DNA of 64,000 bases from Bradyrhizobiaceae bacterium PARB1 (GCA_002256345.1 NKIY01000002.1:682001-746000); one strand, 5' to 3'. Positions 37,245 to 46,902 are shown, counted from the stretch's first letter. Made by a program: numbers and translations. Notes: generated from the letters alone by a model not told the origin.

Positions 37245-37723
37245 GTCGGATTTCCTGAGTTTTCGCTATGAACAAGCGTCCTGGAAAGCAACGAACTCGT
37301 CAGGCATCCCGCGTCCCGATCGGGTCCAGTGAATTTCCGCAGCATAGCATCTCGGACGTGCGTGATGCCGATCATGACGGGCGTGATGTTGATTATTGTA
37401 GGGACTGCGCTGCGAGCGCTTCAGCCCGCCCGAGCCACCCTGCGCAGCGCGTGCGAGGGCCGCCGCCCAAAAACTAAGCCCGCCGGCCGCGCGATCGGCT
37501 CGATCGCTTCGCGACTGCGCTGCAGATGTTGCTTGGCCACTTCGACACGCGCGCGATGACGCTCGGCGCTGTAGCGTCCTCGCGGCGATGACGCCCCGGA
37601 TAAGATGAAGGTCTGGGTAAAATGCCACGCAGGCACGCCAGCATGCCGGCGAGCCGCTCTACGCGAAGCCGCGATTCATTGGAGCGCGACCGGCACAGCC
37701 GGAGGCGCAGAACGGGTGCGTTA
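37245..37723. other. Gene-poor stretch between aspA and the NDUFA12 gene
   Basis: About 480 bases with several short open frames in both directions, none with recognisable motifs, a good ribosome-binding site or core-like codon use. A 71-codon minus-strand frame (37421-37636, starting MPAWHFTQTFILSG) and a 76-codon plus-strand frame (37329-37559) are the best candidates but are not called. It must hold the aspA promoter. Confidence 0.4.
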
Positions 37724-38134
37724 TCAGGAGCCCGGCGTCCAGGCCTGATAGTCGCCGGTCGCCTTCGGGCGACGGCCCGAGGCCAATGTCGAGCCCGACG
37801 GGCGGTAGGCTGCCGGGGTGCCGGTCAGATTCGGCTGATGCTGCTTTTCCCATTCGCGCGGCGTATAGGACGTCTCGCTCGGCACCACATCGGTGGTGTG
37901 GTGGATCCAGCCGTGCCAGCCGGTCGGAATGCGGCTTGCCTCAGCATAACCGTTATAGATCACCCAGCGACGCTCGAAGCCGAGGGTCGGATCGATCTTG
38001 CCGCCCTTGGTGCGGTAATAGCGGTTGCCCTGCTCGTCAGTGCCCACCAGTTCGCCGAATCGGCTGGTCCACAGATCGGTCCCGAAGGTCGATCCGCTCC
38101 ACCAGGTGAAGAATTTCAGCAAAAACTGTTTCAT
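37724..38134 (-). CDS. NDUFA12-family complex I accessory protein
   Basis: 136 residues from ATG 38134 (MKQFLLKFFTWWSGSTFGT). Homologue of the mitochondrial complex I subunit B17.2/NDUFA12, which in Alphaproteobacteria copurifies with NADH:ubiquinone oxidoreductase. Motifs: VGTDEQGNRYYR, RRWVIYNGYAEASRIPTGWHGWIH and a C-terminal YTPREWEKQHQPNLTGT. Upstream in-frame codons (to 38269) are not conserved. Confidence 0.93.
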   Translation of the reverse strand: MKQFLLKFFTWWSGSTFGTDLWTSRFGELVGTDEQGNRYYRTKGGKIDPTLGFERRWVIYNGYAEASRIPTGWHGWIHHTTDVVPSETSYTPREWEKQHQPNLTGTPAAYRPSGSTLASGRRPKATGDYQAWTPGS

Positions 38135-38355
38135 CTTTTGAGCCGTTCCAGGGACATCGTCGAGCCGTTGATGCCATCCGGGCAGCCAAATGTCCAGTTG
38201 CCGGCGCGACGCATGGTCGCTCGCAACTGTTTGTGAGCACACTTTCGCGCATGTTCTCCGCAATGCCATCTAAGTCGCAGGCCACGCACGGTTTTGTTCA
38301 TGCCTTGTACATCGGGCAAGGCGTGAGATGGCCTGCAGATATGCAGTGAAACGAC

Positions 38356-38380
38356 GGAACATGGCCCGCGCGAGACTGTT
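38356..38380 (+). promoter_or_regulatory. Imperfect EcfG-type promoter before the BA14K gene
   Basis: GGAAC at 38356-38360, 16 bases, then TGTT instead of CGTT at 38377-38380, 27 bases before the ATG. One mismatch from consensus, so only a candidate. Confidence 0.35.
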
Positions 38381-38407
38381 AGGAACATATCCAGATAGGA
38401 GAAGACG

Positions 38408-38917
38408 ATGACTGGTTTGAAGATCCTGAGCGTTGCTGCACTCGCGGCGGTGGCGATCCCCAGCATGGTGACGCCGAGCTTTGCTATCGAGAAGCGTGTC
38501 GTCGTTGGTGGCCCCGGCGGCGGTGCCGTGGTCGGCGGGGGCGGCGGTGGCCCGCGCTTCGGTGGCGGCGGTGGTGGCTGGCACGGTGGCGGCCCGCGTT
38601 ACGGCGGCGGAGGCTGGCATGGCGGCGGCCCGCGCTATGGCGGCTGGCGCGGCGGCGGGTTCGGCCCGGGATTTGCGGCCGGCGCGATTATCGGCAGCGG
38701 CATCGCTGCCAATAGTTACTACGGCGGCTATGGTTATAGCGGCGGCCCGTATTACGGCAGCAGCTACGGTTATTACGACGACGACGCGCCCGATGTCGTA
38801 GAGGTCGCTCCGACCACTGGCGGCGATGTGGACTACTGCATCCGCACCTACAAGTCGTACAATGTGCGCACCGGCACGTATCTCGGCTATGACGGCCAAC
38901 GGCACGCCTGCCCGTAA
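38408..38917 (+). CDS. BA14K-like glycine-rich surface/periplasmic protein
   Basis: 169 residues. Signal peptide (MTGLKILSVAALAAVAIPSM to about 26), then a long Gly-rich region with repeated GGGxxHGGGPRYGG units, one hydrophobic patch (FAAGAIIGSGIAA) and the C-terminal BA14K motif YCIRTYKSYNVRTGTYLGYD followed by GQRHACP, with two Cys. The BA14K family was named from a Brucella immunoreactive protein; lectin-like binding has been proposed. Present in multiple copies in Rhizobiales. Confidence 0.85.
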   Translation: MTGLKILSVAALAAVAIPSMVTPSFAIEKRVVVGGPGGGAVVGGGGGGPRFGGGGGGWHGGGPRYGGGGWHGGGPRYGGWRGGGFGPGFAAGAIIGSGIAANSYYGGYGYSGGPYYGSSYGYYDDDAPDVVEVAPTTGGDVDYCIRTYKSYNVRTGTYLGYDGQRHACP

Positions 38918-39099
38918 CGGCAGGTGCAATATTGATCGAGGGCGGCGCCTGGCGTCGCCCTTTGTCGTTTCCGGTTGCGCCGATTGGCACAACATCTAAG
39001 ACTGGCCGACAACGACGCGTGAGAACTCCGGTGGAACTCACGCGCATCGACCTCGATCTATCCGATCGCTTTCGTTCAGAACCGGTGTGAGCAGTTTCA

Positions 39100-40293
39100 G
39101 TGGACGCGTCAGACAAGCCCAAGGTCGCAGCGCTGCATCCGAACGAAACCGAACGGCTGAAGGCGCTGCGGTCCTACGGCATTCTCGATACAGGCACCGA
39201 GCCCTCGTTCGACGACATTACCAAGATCGCCAGCTATGTCTGCCAGACACCGATCTCGATCATCAGTCTGGTTGACGATGGCCGGCAATGGTTCAAGTCG
39301 GAGGTCGGGCTTGGCGTGCGCCAGACGCCGATGGAGCAGTCGATCTGCGCCCACGCGATTCTCGAGCACAGCTTTCTCGAAGTCGAGGACGTCACCAAGG
39401 ATGCGCGCTTCAACTGCAATCCGCTGGTGACAGGCGAGCCGCATGTGCGTTTCTATGCCGGCGCATTGCTGCGCACGCCCGACGGTCTGCCGCTCGGCAC
39501 GGTCTGTGTACTCGACAACAAGCCGCGCGTGCTCTCGCCGGAACAGCGCGACGTGCTCGCTGCCCTCGCCCGCCAGGTGATGGCGCAGATGGAGTTCCGC
39601 CGCGCGCTGGTGCTCGCTGATCGGCTCCAGCGCAATATCAGCCGCCTGATGGCCGTTGCCGGTCACGACCTCAAGCAGCCGCTGCAAGTGATGGTGATGG
39701 CCATCGACCGCATCCGCAACAAGCTGACCGACGAGAAGGATCGCGAGCGGCTTGGCTATGCCATCGATGCCGGCATGCGGATGGCGGAAGAACTCGACCG
39801 CCTCGCCGAAACCTCGGTGCTTGGCGCGGGCCTCGGCGCCCCGAGCCTGCACGCGTTTCCGCTTCAGGACGTCTTCGATTCCATTCTCGTCAACTGGCGC
39901 CTGCATGCGGAAGCCAAGGGGCTCGGCCTCACGGTGCTGCCGAGCAAGGCGCAGATCGTCAGCGATCCCGGCATGCTGCGCGCGATCCTCGGCAATCTCG
40001 TCGGCAATGCAATCAAGTACACCGACCACGGCCGCGTGCTGGTCGGCAGCCGCAAGCGCCACAACGCCGTGAGCATCGAGGTGCTGGACACCGGGTCTGG
40101 CATTCCGAGCGAACAGCTCTCATCGATCTTCGAAGCCTTCCACCAGATCAATCCCGACAGCGAAGGCCTCGGCCTCGGTCTGTCGATCGTGCGCCGGACC
40201 GCCGAGGCCCTGGGTCACGAGATCGCCCTGAAGTCAGATCTCGCGCGCGGCTCGCATTTCACGGTCAAGGTGCCGCTGGCGGCAAGCGTCTAG
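39100..40293 (+). CDS. GAF-domain histidine kinase
   Basis: 397 residues from GTG 39100. Cytoplasmic: an N-terminal LHPNETERLKALRSYGILDT leads into a GAF domain (about 25-165, with the DDGRQWFKSEVGL and VCVLDNKPR blocks typical of GAF-kinase sensors), then a HisKA domain with H189 in VAGHDLKQPLQ and an HATPase_c domain (GNAIKYTDHG, DTGSGIP, GLGLGLSIV). Resembles phytochrome-like and ETR-like kinases that lack a chromophore. No cognate regulator adjacent. Its last four bases overlap the convergent exporter gene. Confidence 0.9.
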   Translation: MDASDKPKVAALHPNETERLKALRSYGILDTGTEPSFDDITKIASYVCQTPISIISLVDDGRQWFKSEVGLGVRQTPMEQSICAHAILEHSFLEVEDVTKDARFNCNPLVTGEPHVRFYAGALLRTPDGLPLGTVCVLDNKPRVLSPEQRDVLAALARQVMAQMEFRRALVLADRLQRNISRLMAVAGHDLKQPLQVMVMAIDRIRNKLTDEKDRERLGYAIDAGMRMAEELDRLAETSVLGAGLGAPSLHAFPLQDVFDSILVNWRLHAEAKGLGLTVLPSKAQIVSDPGMLRAILGNLVGNAIKYTDHGRVLVGSRKRHNAVSIEVLDTGSGIPSEQLSSIFEAFHQINPDSEGLGLGLSIVRRTAEALGHEIALKSDLARGSHFTVKVPLAASV

Positions 40294-41189
40294 CCCTTCG
40301 TCGCCAGCGCCACGCCGGCGAGCGTGAAACTCAGTGCGGCGATCTGTACGATGCCGAGCGGCTCATGCAGCATCACGGACGATCCCACGACGCCGATCAC
40401 CGGCACTGCCATGGTGCCAATCGCCGCGACCGAGGCCGGCAGCAAGGTCAGCGCTGCGAACCAGCAGACATAAGCAAGGCAAAACCCGATCAACCCGACA
40501 TAGGCGAAGGTCCCCCAGCCGACATAGGTCAGCGGCTGGGCATGCGGTGTCTCGAAAGCCAGGCCGATCAGCAGAACGGGCAAGCTACCAAGCACGATCT
40601 GCCAGCCCGCCGATGCGAGCAGCGGCATCGTGAGCGGATATTTCTTTCCGAGCACTGTGCCGCCGGCGAAACCACACGCGCCGGTGATGGCCATCACCAG
40701 GCCGAGCAGTTTCTGCTGCGTGACATGCACGCCATCCCCCGCCATCAGTGCCGCGATGCCGGCAAAGGCCATCAGCATCGCAACAATGCGCCGGAGCGAG
40801 AGATGCTCGCCAAGGATCTGCCAGGCCAGCAACGCAGCCCAGATCGGCATCGTATAGGCGATGACGGCGGCCTCGCCGGCCGGCAGCCAGAGCAGCGCCA
40901 GGCTCATCAGCGCCATCCAGCCGAACACATTGAGTAGCGCCAGCACGATCAAGCGCCCCCACTGCCCCGCCGGAACGCGCAGGCTCTCGCCGCGCACCAG
41001 CGCGAGCGCAGCCAGCACCAGACCGCCGATCACGCCGGCGCCGCCGCGGCCGGTCAGCGGCGGCCATTCGGTGAGTAGGAGTTTGGTCATCGGCCAGTTG
41101 AACCCCCAGCCGATCGAGGTGACGACGAGAAGCAGGAGACCGAGCGAGGCGATTCGCGGGCGCGAATCTGTCGAGTTCGAAACGGACAT
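40290..41189 (-). CDS. EamA/RhaT-type drug/metabolite exporter
   Basis: 299 residues with ten transmembrane helices in two EamA repeats (about 15-145 and 160-295). SIGWGFNWPMTKLLL and the second-repeat GACGFAGGTVLGKKYPL are typical of DMT-superfamily permeases. Substrate unknown (amino acids, purines or drugs in relatives). It overlaps the end of the GAF kinase gene by four bases, convergently. Confidence 0.88.
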   Translation of the reverse strand: MSVSNSTDSRPRIASLGLLLLVVTSIGWGFNWPMTKLLLTEWPPLTGRGGAGVIGGLVLAALALVRGESLRVPAGQWGRLIVLALLNVFGWMALMSLALLWLPAGEAAVIAYTMPIWAALLAWQILGEHLSLRRIVAMLMAFAGIAALMAGDGVHVTQQKLLGLVMAITGACGFAGGTVLGKKYPLTMPLLASAGWQIVLGSLPVLLIGLAFETPHAQPLTYVGWGTFAYVGLIGFCLAYVCWFAALTLLPASVAAIGTMAVPVIGVVGSSVMLHEPLGIVQIAALSFTLAGVALATKG

Positions 41190-41505
41190 GAAAAGGCATT
41201 TCCGGCGGGAGATTCGGCGTCACCATGCGCGCATTTGTGGGTTCCGACCACCGCCAGTCGTGGGAACCGCCTACCCGGCTGCCGCAAGCCTGCAGGTCAT
41301 CGCAATGCAATGCCGAAATGCGACACTCAAGGTGCCTGTGAACAGCGGGCACGAAGTCCTGAGCCGACACATTTCAAAAAATTTTCGGCTTTGGATTCCA
41401 TGAGGACTCACCGATAGTTGGCCTCGATCAGGGCGTGGCCGAGCCCCTTGGTTATCCACCCTTTCCACCATATTTAGTATTTGATTCAGGAACCGTCACT
41501 AATCC

Positions 41506-41535
41506 TTGACGTGAGAGATCGGTTTGGCCTAATTT
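41506..41535 (+). promoter_or_regulatory. Candidate promoter for the nrdJ leader
   Basis: TTGACG (41506-41511), 18-base spacer, TAATTT (41530-41535). It would give a transcript with a roughly 390-base leader. No NrdR box and no cobalamin-box sequence was seen nearby. Confidence 0.45.
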
Positions 41536-41670
41536 TCGGACTGTCCGGTGCGAGCAGTTATTCGTCCCGCCGGACGCTCCCAAAACGGTTCCGACCGGTC
41601 ACTTCGTCCCTCCTAAGGAGGTTACGGGGATCGGGGATCTGTGCCCTGAAAACCAGAGCCTCGGAGCAGC

Positions 41671-41694
41671 AAAAAGAGCCGGAAAAACCGGCTC
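41671..41694 (-). terminator. Minus-strand terminator in the nrdJ leader region
   Basis: GAGCCGG-AAAAA-CCGGCTC at 41676-41694, with five A residues on the left that read as a T-run on the minus strand. No minus-strand gene precedes it, so it would end an antisense or small RNA, or be part of the leader structure on the plus strand. Confidence 0.5.
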
Positions 41695-41744
41695 GAACCA
41701 CGCGTTGAGGCGTTAGGATCAGGCGGCGACGCTTGGTCCGGGAA

Positions 41745-41825
41745 GCATGAACCCGGCAGTTCCGGGCGGCCGAAAATGGCCTTTGCATGCTCCAAAACAG
41801 AGACAAAAGGACCGGGTTCACCCGG
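41745..41825 (+). ncRNA. Candidate structured RNA in the nrdJ leader
   Basis: GCATG (41745-41749) pairs with CATGC (41786-41790), enclosing two hairpins: CCCGG/CCGGG (41752-41756 with 41762-41766) and GGCC/GGCC with a GAAAAT loop (41768-41781). This is a three-way junction. A further hairpin CCGGGT/ACCCGG follows at 41812-41825. The composition and position between the promoter and the start codon suggest a regulatory leader. No known riboswitch was recognised. Confidence 0.45.
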
Positions 41826-41830
41826 GAAAT

Positions 41831-41869
41831 CCTGCGGCATTCTTGAGGCAGCCCTGCGGCAACCTTGAG
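41831..41869 (+). repeat. Tandem 17-base repeats before nrdJ
   Basis: CCTGCGGCATTCTTGAG (41831-41847) and CCTGCGGCAACCTTGAG (41853-41869) differ at two positions and start 22 bases apart, two helical turns, consistent with a protein-binding site or paired RNA elements. Confidence 0.5.
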
Positions 41870-41933
41870 ACCGTAAACAGAAATCACCGACCCACCAGAT
41901 GTGGTGTCGGCCACTAGACGGGGCACGACGACG

Positions 41934-44900
41934 ATGCAGATCACACGCCGCTATACGACCGAAGGACAGTCGCCTTACGCCGGGATCGACTTCCGCCTCA
42001 CCACGTCCGAAATCCGCAATCCGGATGGCTCGGTCGTGTTCAAGGCCGACAATGTCGAAGTGCCGGAGTCGTGGTCGCAGGTTGCGTCCGACGTTCTCGC
42101 TCAGAAGTATTTCCGCAAGGCCGGCGTCGCTGCGCGCCTGAAGAAGGTCGAGGAAGAAACCATCCCGTCGTGGCTGTGGCGCTCGGTGCCGGACACCGAT
42201 GCCCTCAACGCCCTGCCCGAGAATGAGCGCTTCATCGGCGAGCTCTCGGCCAAGCAGGTGTTCGACCGCCTCGCCGGCTGCTGGACCTATTGGGGCTGGA
42301 AGGGCGGCTACTTCACCTCCGAAGCCGACGCCCACGCCTTCCATGACGAGCTGCGCTACATGCTCGCCAAGCAGATGGTCGCGCCGAATTCGCCGCAGTG
42401 GTTCAACACCGGCCTGCACTGGGCTTACGGCGTCGATGGTCCCGGCCAGGGTCACTATTACGTCGACTGGAAGACCGGCAAGCTCACCAAGTCGAAGTCG
42501 TCTTACGAACATCCGCAGCCGCATGCCTGCTTCATCCAGGGCGTCGAGGACGATCTGGTCAACGAAGGCGGCATCATGGACCTGTGGGTGCGTGAAGCCC
42601 GCCTGTTCAAATACGGCTCGGGCACCGGCTCGAATTTCTCGCGCCTGCGCGGCGAAGGCGAAAAGCTCTCGGGTGGCGGACGCTCGTCCGGCCTCATGAG
42701 CTTCCTCAAGATCGGCGATCGCGCCGCCGGCGCCATCAAGTCGGGCGGCACCACGCGCCGCGCGGCCAAGATGGTCGTGGTCGATGCCGACCATCCGGAT
42801 ATCGAGACCTATATCGACTGGAAGGTGAAGGAAGAGCAGAAGGTCGCTGCCCTCGTCACCGGTTCGAAGATGAACCAGAAGCACCTCAAGGCCATCATGA
42901 AGGCCGCGGTGAACTGCGAAGGTTCGAACGACGACTGCTTCGATCCCGAGAAGAACCCGGCGCTGCGCCGCGAGATCAAGCTCGCGCGCCGCGCGCTGGT
43001 CTCGGACAACATGATCAAGCGCGTGATCCAGTTCGCCAAGCAGGGCTACAAGGACATCCAGTTCGACGTCTACGACACCGACTGGGACTCTGAGGCCTAT
43101 CTCACCGTCGCCGGCCAGAACTCGAACAACTCGGTCTCGCTGAAGGACGATTTCCTGCGCGCCGTCGAAACCGACGGCACCTGGGATCTGATCGGCCGCA
43201 CCAATGGCAAGGTCACCAAGACCCTCAAGGCCCGCGACCTCTGGGAGAAGATCGGCCACGCCGCCTGGGCCTCGGCCGATCCCGGCCTGCACTTCAACAC
43301 CACCATGAACGACTGGCACACCTGCAAGTCGTCCGGCGATATCCGCGCGTCCAATCCGTGCTCGGAATACATGTTCCTGGACGACACCGCATGCAACCTC
43401 GCCTCGGCCAACCTGCTCACCTTCTACGATATCGAATCCAAGCGTTTCGACATCGAAGCCTATGAGCATCTGTGCCGGCTCTGGACCGTGGTGCTCGAAA
43501 TCTCGGTCATGATGGCCCAGTTCCCGTCGAAGCCGATCGCCGAACTCTCCTACGAATTCCGCACCCTCGGTCTCGGCTATGCCAACATCGGCGGCCTCTT
43601 GATGACCATGGGCCTGCCCTATGACTCCAAGGAAGGCCGCGCGCTGTGCGGCGCCCTTACCGCGGTCATGACCGGTGTGGCTTACGCGACCTCGGCCGAA
43701 ATGGCCGGCGAGCTCGGCCCGTTCCCGGGCTACAAGAAGAACGCCGCGCATATGCTGCGCGTCATCCGCAACCATCGCCGCGCCGCCCATGGCGACACCC
43801 ACGGCTATGAGAAGCTCGCCGTCAATCCGGTGGCGCTCGACCATGCCTCCTGCCCGCAGGCGGACATCGTCACCCGCGCCAAGCTGGCCTGGGACCGTGC
43901 CCTCGAACTCGGCGAGACCTATGGCTATCGCAACGCCCAGACCACCGTGGTCGCCCCCACCGGCACCATCGGCCTGGTCATGGATTGCGACACCACCGGC
44001 ATCGAGCCCGATTTCGCGCTGGTGAAATTCAAGAAGCTCGCCGGCGGCGGCTACTGGAAGATCATCAACCGCGCCGTCCCGGCTGCACTGCGTGTGCTCG
44101 GTTATCGCGAGAGCGAGATCGCCGAGATCGAGGCCTATGCCGTCGGTCACGGTTCGCTGTCCAACGCGCCGGGCATCAATGCCTCGACCCTCAAGGCCAA
44201 GGGCTTCACCGACGAAGCGCTGGCCAAGGTCGAGAAGGCCCTGCCGACCGCCTTCGACATCAAGTTCGCCTTCAACAAGTGGACCTTTGGCGAGGACTTC
44301 CTCCGCGACACCCTGAAGATCGAGGCCGAAGCCATCGCGGCCCCCGGCTTCGACCTGCTCGCCGCGCTCGGCTTCACCAAGCGCGAGATCGAAGCTGCGA
44401 ACGTGCACATCTGCGGCGCGATGACGGTGGAAGGTGCCCCGCACCTGAAGGCCGAGCACTATGCCGTGTTCGATTGCGCCAATCCCTGCGGCAAGATCGG
44501 CAAGCGCTATCTCTCCGTGGAAAGCCACATCCGCATGATGGCGGCGTCACAGCCCTTCATCTCGGGTGCGATCTCCAAGACCATCAACATGCCGAACGAC
44601 GCCACGGTGGAGGACTGCAAATCCGCTTACCTCCTATCCTGGAAGCTGGCGCTGAAGGCCAATGCGCTCTATCGCGATGGCTCAAAACTCTCGCAGCCGC
44701 TCAACTCGCAGCTCATCTCCGATGAGGACGAGGACGAGGATGCCATCGAGACCCTGATGGAGAAGCCGATGGCGGCCCGCACCGCCGCGATCTCCGAGAA
44801 GGTGGTCGAGCGTCTGGTCGAGCGCATCGTGGTCATGCGCGAGCGTGAGAAGATGCCGGATCGTCGCAAGGGCTACACCCAGAAGGCCGTGGTCGGTGGC

Positions 44901-45680
44901 CACAAGGTCTATCTGCGCACCGGCGAATATGATGACGGCCGCCTCGGCGAGATCTTCATCGACATGCACAAGGAAGGCGCCGCACTCCGCTCCTTCATCA
45001 ACAATTTCGCCATCGCCGTCTCGCTGGGTCTCCAGTATGGCGTGCCGCTGGAGGAATATGTCGACGCCTTCACCTTCACCCGCTTCGAGCCCGCGGGCCC
45101 GGTGCAGGGCAACGACTCGATCAAGTTCGCGACCTCGATCCTCGACTACGTGTTCCGCGAACTCGCGGTCTCCTACATGTCGCGCTTCGACCTCGGCCAT
45201 GTGGATCTGTCCGAGACCGGCTTCGATGCGCTGGGCAAGGGCGAGGAAGAAGGCAAGGCGCCGGATGAAGCGAGCAAATATGTCTCGCGCGGCCTGACCC
45301 GTTCGCGCACCGACAATCTCGTCGTCATGCGCGGCGGCGCCACCGCCGTGTCGTCGAACAACGACAGCGCCCCCGCCGGCGGCAGCCGCGTCACCGCCTT
45401 CTCGGGCGGCCGCACGGGTGATGCTGTCGAAGGCGCCGTGGCGCTGAAGACCGCCGAGCCGACGGTTGCTTTGTCACCGACCGAAAAGCTCGAGGCTCAG
45501 GCCTGGAGCAAGGCCGGTACCGCCGCCGCAACCGCCCCCACCAAGGCAGAGCGCCGCGCGGAAGCCAAGGCCAAGGGCTATGAAGGCGACATGTGCGGCG
45601 AATGCTCGAACTTCACGCTGGTGCGGAATGGCACGTGCATGAAGTGCGATACTTGCGGCAGCACGACGGGTTGTTCCTGA
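41934..45680 (+). CDS. nrdJ: Adenosylcobalamin-dependent (class II) ribonucleotide reductase
   Basis: 1248 residues from ATG 41934 ([20 protein letters not shown]), chosen because homologues begin at this motif. Reduces ribonucleotides using vitamin B12. The catalytic region has [19 protein letters not shown] with the active-site Cys of the NPCSE motif, and SAPTGTIG-like [22 protein letters not shown]-terminal extension carries TSCPD-type zinc-binding cysteines: [15 protein letters not shown] and [11 protein letters not shown] with the redox Cys. This is often the sole RNR in Bradyrhizobium-type bacteria and is essential. It sits behind a ~740-base intergenic leader. Confidence 0.96.
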   Translation: MQITRRYTTEGQSPYAGIDFRLTTSEIRNPDGSVVFKADNVEVPESWSQVASDVLAQKYFRKAGVAARLKKVEEETIPSWLWRSVPDTDALNALPENERFIGELSAKQVFDRLAGCWTYWGWKGGYFTSEADAHAFHDELRYMLAKQMVAPNSPQWFNTGLHWAYGVDGPGQGHYYVDWKTGKLTKSKSSYEHPQPHACFIQGVEDDLVNEGGIMDLWVREARLFKYGSGTGSNFSRLRGEGEKLSGGGRSSGLMSFLKIGDRAAGAIKSGGTTRRAAKMVVVDADHPDIETYIDWKVKEEQKVAALVTGSKMNQKHLKAIMKAAVNCEGSNDDCFDPEKNPALRREIKLARRALVSDNMIKRVIQFAKQGYKDIQFDVYDTDWDSEAYLTVAGQNSNNSVSLKDDFLRAVETDGTWDLIGRTNGKVTKTLKARDLWEKIGHAAWASADPGLHFNTTMNDWHTCKSSGDIRASNPCSEYMFLDDTACNLASANLLTFYDIESKRFDIEAYEHLCRLWTVVLEISVMMAQFPSKPIAELSYEFRTLGLGYANIGGLLMTMGLPYDSKEGRALCGALTAVMTGVAYATSAEMAGELGPFPGYKKNAAHMLRVIRNHRRAAHGDTHGYEKLAVNPVALDHASCPQADIVTRAKLAWDRALELGETYGYRNAQTTVVAPTGTIGLVMDCDTTGIEPDFALVKFKKLAGGGYWKIINRAVPAALRVLGYRESEIAEIEAYAVGHGSLSNAPGINASTLKAKGFTDEALAKVEKALPTAFDIKFAFNKWTFGEDFLRDTLKIEAEAIAAPGFDLLAALGFTKREIEAANVHICGAMTVEGAPHLKAEHYAVFDCANPCGKIGKRYLSVESHIRMMAASQPFISGAISKTINMPNDATVEDCKSAYLLSWKLALKANALYRDGSKLSQPLNSQLISDEDEDEDAIETLMEKPMAARTAAISEKVVERLVERIVVMREREKMPDRRKGYTQKAVVGGHKVYLRTGEYDDGRLGEIFIDMHKEGAALRSFINNFAIAVSLGLQYGVPLEEYVDAFTFTRFEPAGPVQGNDSIKFATSILDYVFRELAVSYMSRFDLGHVDLSETGFDALGKGEEEGKAPDEASKYVSRGLTRSRTDNLVVMRGGATAVSSNNDSAPAGGSRVTAFSGGRTGDAVEGAVALKTAEPTVALSPTEKLEAQAWSKAGTAAATAPTKAERRAEAKAKGYEGDMCGECSNFTLVRNGTCMKCDTCGSTTGCS

Positions 45681-45747
45681 TACTCCTCCTTGCTTGTGGG
45701 GTCGGACAAAGTTGTCCATCCCACGCACTTCGGTGTCCATCTTTAAC

Positions 45748-45771
45748 GGTCTGCGATGTCCATCGCAGACC
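45748..45771 (+). terminator. Strong hairpin after nrdJ
   Basis: GGTCTGCGAT-GTCC-ATCGCAGACC is a perfect 10-base stem with a tetraloop, 67 bases after the nrdJ stop. No T-run follows, so it may stabilise or process the 3' end rather than be a classical terminator. Confidence 0.5.
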
Positions 45772-45840
45772 GGCCGGCACAACCGGACGCGTCGAGTCTC
45801 GCCGCGCCCGGCGGCGCTCTGGAATCAACGGAGGAAGGCA

Positions 45841-46032
45841 ATGGAGAAGCCGCGTTTGGCGGACGCCCTCGCGTCGCGTCCCGAGTTTTTGAAGTTCGTC
45901 GAGACACTCGCGGAGGCGCAGGCGCGGACAGACCTGCGCGATATCGTCAGCCTGACGGAGGAACTGGGCGAGGTCTCCGAGGCGCGCAAGCGCGGCCGAC
46001 TAGCGAGCAGGAAAGACCGCCGGAGGCCGTGA
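45841..46032 (+). CDS. Small hypothetical protein (63 residues)
   Basis: 63 residues from ATG 45841 (MEKPRLADALASRPEFLKFV), with a strong GGAGG nine bases upstream. Mostly helical (ETLAEAQARTDLRDIVSLTE) with a basic C-terminus (KRGRLASRKDRRRP). No family recognised. It lies between nrdJ and the accessory region and could mark its edge. Confidence 0.6.
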   Translation: MEKPRLADALASRPEFLKFVETLAEAQARTDLRDIVSLTEELGEVSEARKRGRLASRKDRRRP

Positions 46033-46096
46033 GGGGATCTTACCGCGAGACGCATCTCTAGATGCGACGACAGACATGTGGTTCCTTGGCCTGACA

Positions 46097-46128
46097 AAAC
46101 AAAGGCCCTGCCATCGCTGGCGGGGCCT
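46097..46128 (-). terminator. Terminator after the ISL3-type gene
   Basis: AGGCCCTGCC (46103-46112) and GGCGGGGCCT (46119-46128) form a 10-base stem with one G-U pair. On the minus strand it is followed by TTTGTTTT, so it ends the transposase-like transcript; it could also stop plus-strand transcription. Confidence 0.7.
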
Positions 46129-46132
46129 CTTG

Positions 46133-46747
46133 CTATTCGATCGCTCGATACTGGATCGGCGGTCTCAGCGCCTGAGGAGGCCGATCAACTGAGCTTGCGT
46201 CCCTAATTCCCGCGCCTGGTCGCGTTGCGGATGACGGCAAAACAGATTTCGGAGCGTTCACGCCCCGTTTCCGGACCTTGGATTTGCGATTTATGAACGC
46301 CGGCAAGTAACGCTCGACGAGACGGCGCACGGTCTTCTCATGAACTCCGACCGCCTCGGCAATCGCCGTCAGAGGCTGCCGCGACACCTCGTTCTCGATG
46401 AACCGCACCAGTCGGTGTGTCATGCGCAGCGTGCCGTCCATTTCGGGCAGCGGCTGCAAGAAAGTCCCCAGGCAGGATGTGCATCGGTAACGGCGGCGTG
46501 TCACCTCGATGCGGACAGCCATGCCATCCTCCGCGGGGAGGTCTCGAAAGGCGGTGACCTTTCTGCCATGAGCCCGGAGCGCGGTCCGGTCTCCGCATGT
46601 CGGGCAACGCTCGGGATCCTTACCGTACCGCGCCGCGATCACAACCAGGCGCCGGCTCGACCGCGTGCGAATGGCCTTGTCATCAATATGCCAATCAGGA
46701 AAGTCGAACGATTCCGCCACCTCGGCCTCCGGGATGTCGGCGGCCAA
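46133..46747 (-). pseudogene. Truncated ISL3-family transposase (N-terminal half)
   Basis: 204 residues. It starts with an N-terminal MAADIPEAEVAESFDFPDWH and has the ISL3-type zinc finger (CPTCGD, then CTSC about 45 residues later in RRRYRCTSCLGTF), followed by a helix-turn-helix around HRLVRFIENEVSRQPLTAIA and VGVHEKTVRRLVERYL. A full ISL3 transposase has about 400-550 residues with a DDE domain; here the frame diverges after residue ~160 and ends, so the catalytic domain is missing. No terminal inverted repeats were found. It may be a domesticated DNA-binding remnant; it marks the start of the accessory region. Confidence 0.75.
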
Positions 46748-46902
46748 GATCAGATATTCGGCTTATCGTGTTGCTACCGAACCTTAGCCGAAGCCGCTAA
46801 ATCCCCGAGAACGCTTAAGGATTGGAGATCGCATCGATTAAAATCGATTCGGCTTTTCGTGTGGGACACCGTCCCCTGGCAATGCCCGTCTCGTGAAAGC
46901 GA

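Noticed and set aside
37245-37723. Small genes in the aspA-NDUFA12 gap
   Set aside because: Several overlapping frames of 60-120 codons, none with a ribosome-binding site, motifs or codon use that singles it out.
41488-41513. EcfG-type promoter before nrdJ
   Set aside because: GGAAC is followed after 16 bases by CGTG, not CGTT, and a better sigma-70-like promoter overlaps it.
41600-41625. Possible tRNA- or rRNA-like element around the CCTCCTAAGGAGG palindrome and the GGTTCGAG (minus strand) segment
   Set aside because: No cloverleaf can be drawn around the GGTTCGA-like sequence; the palindrome is short and isolated.
41190-41933. Cobalamin riboswitch before nrdJ
   Set aside because: No B12-box or the conserved GGGAA...CCC.GCAACTG core was found in the leader; only unrelated hairpins and repeats are present.
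41622-44528. A 968-codon open frame on the minus strand opposite nrdJ
   Set aside because: It is the antisense shadow of a highly conserved high-GC gene; its composition (His/Gly/Ala/Asp-rich, no motifs) is typical of such shadows. The same applies to the long minus frame opposite accB-accC (23362-25269).
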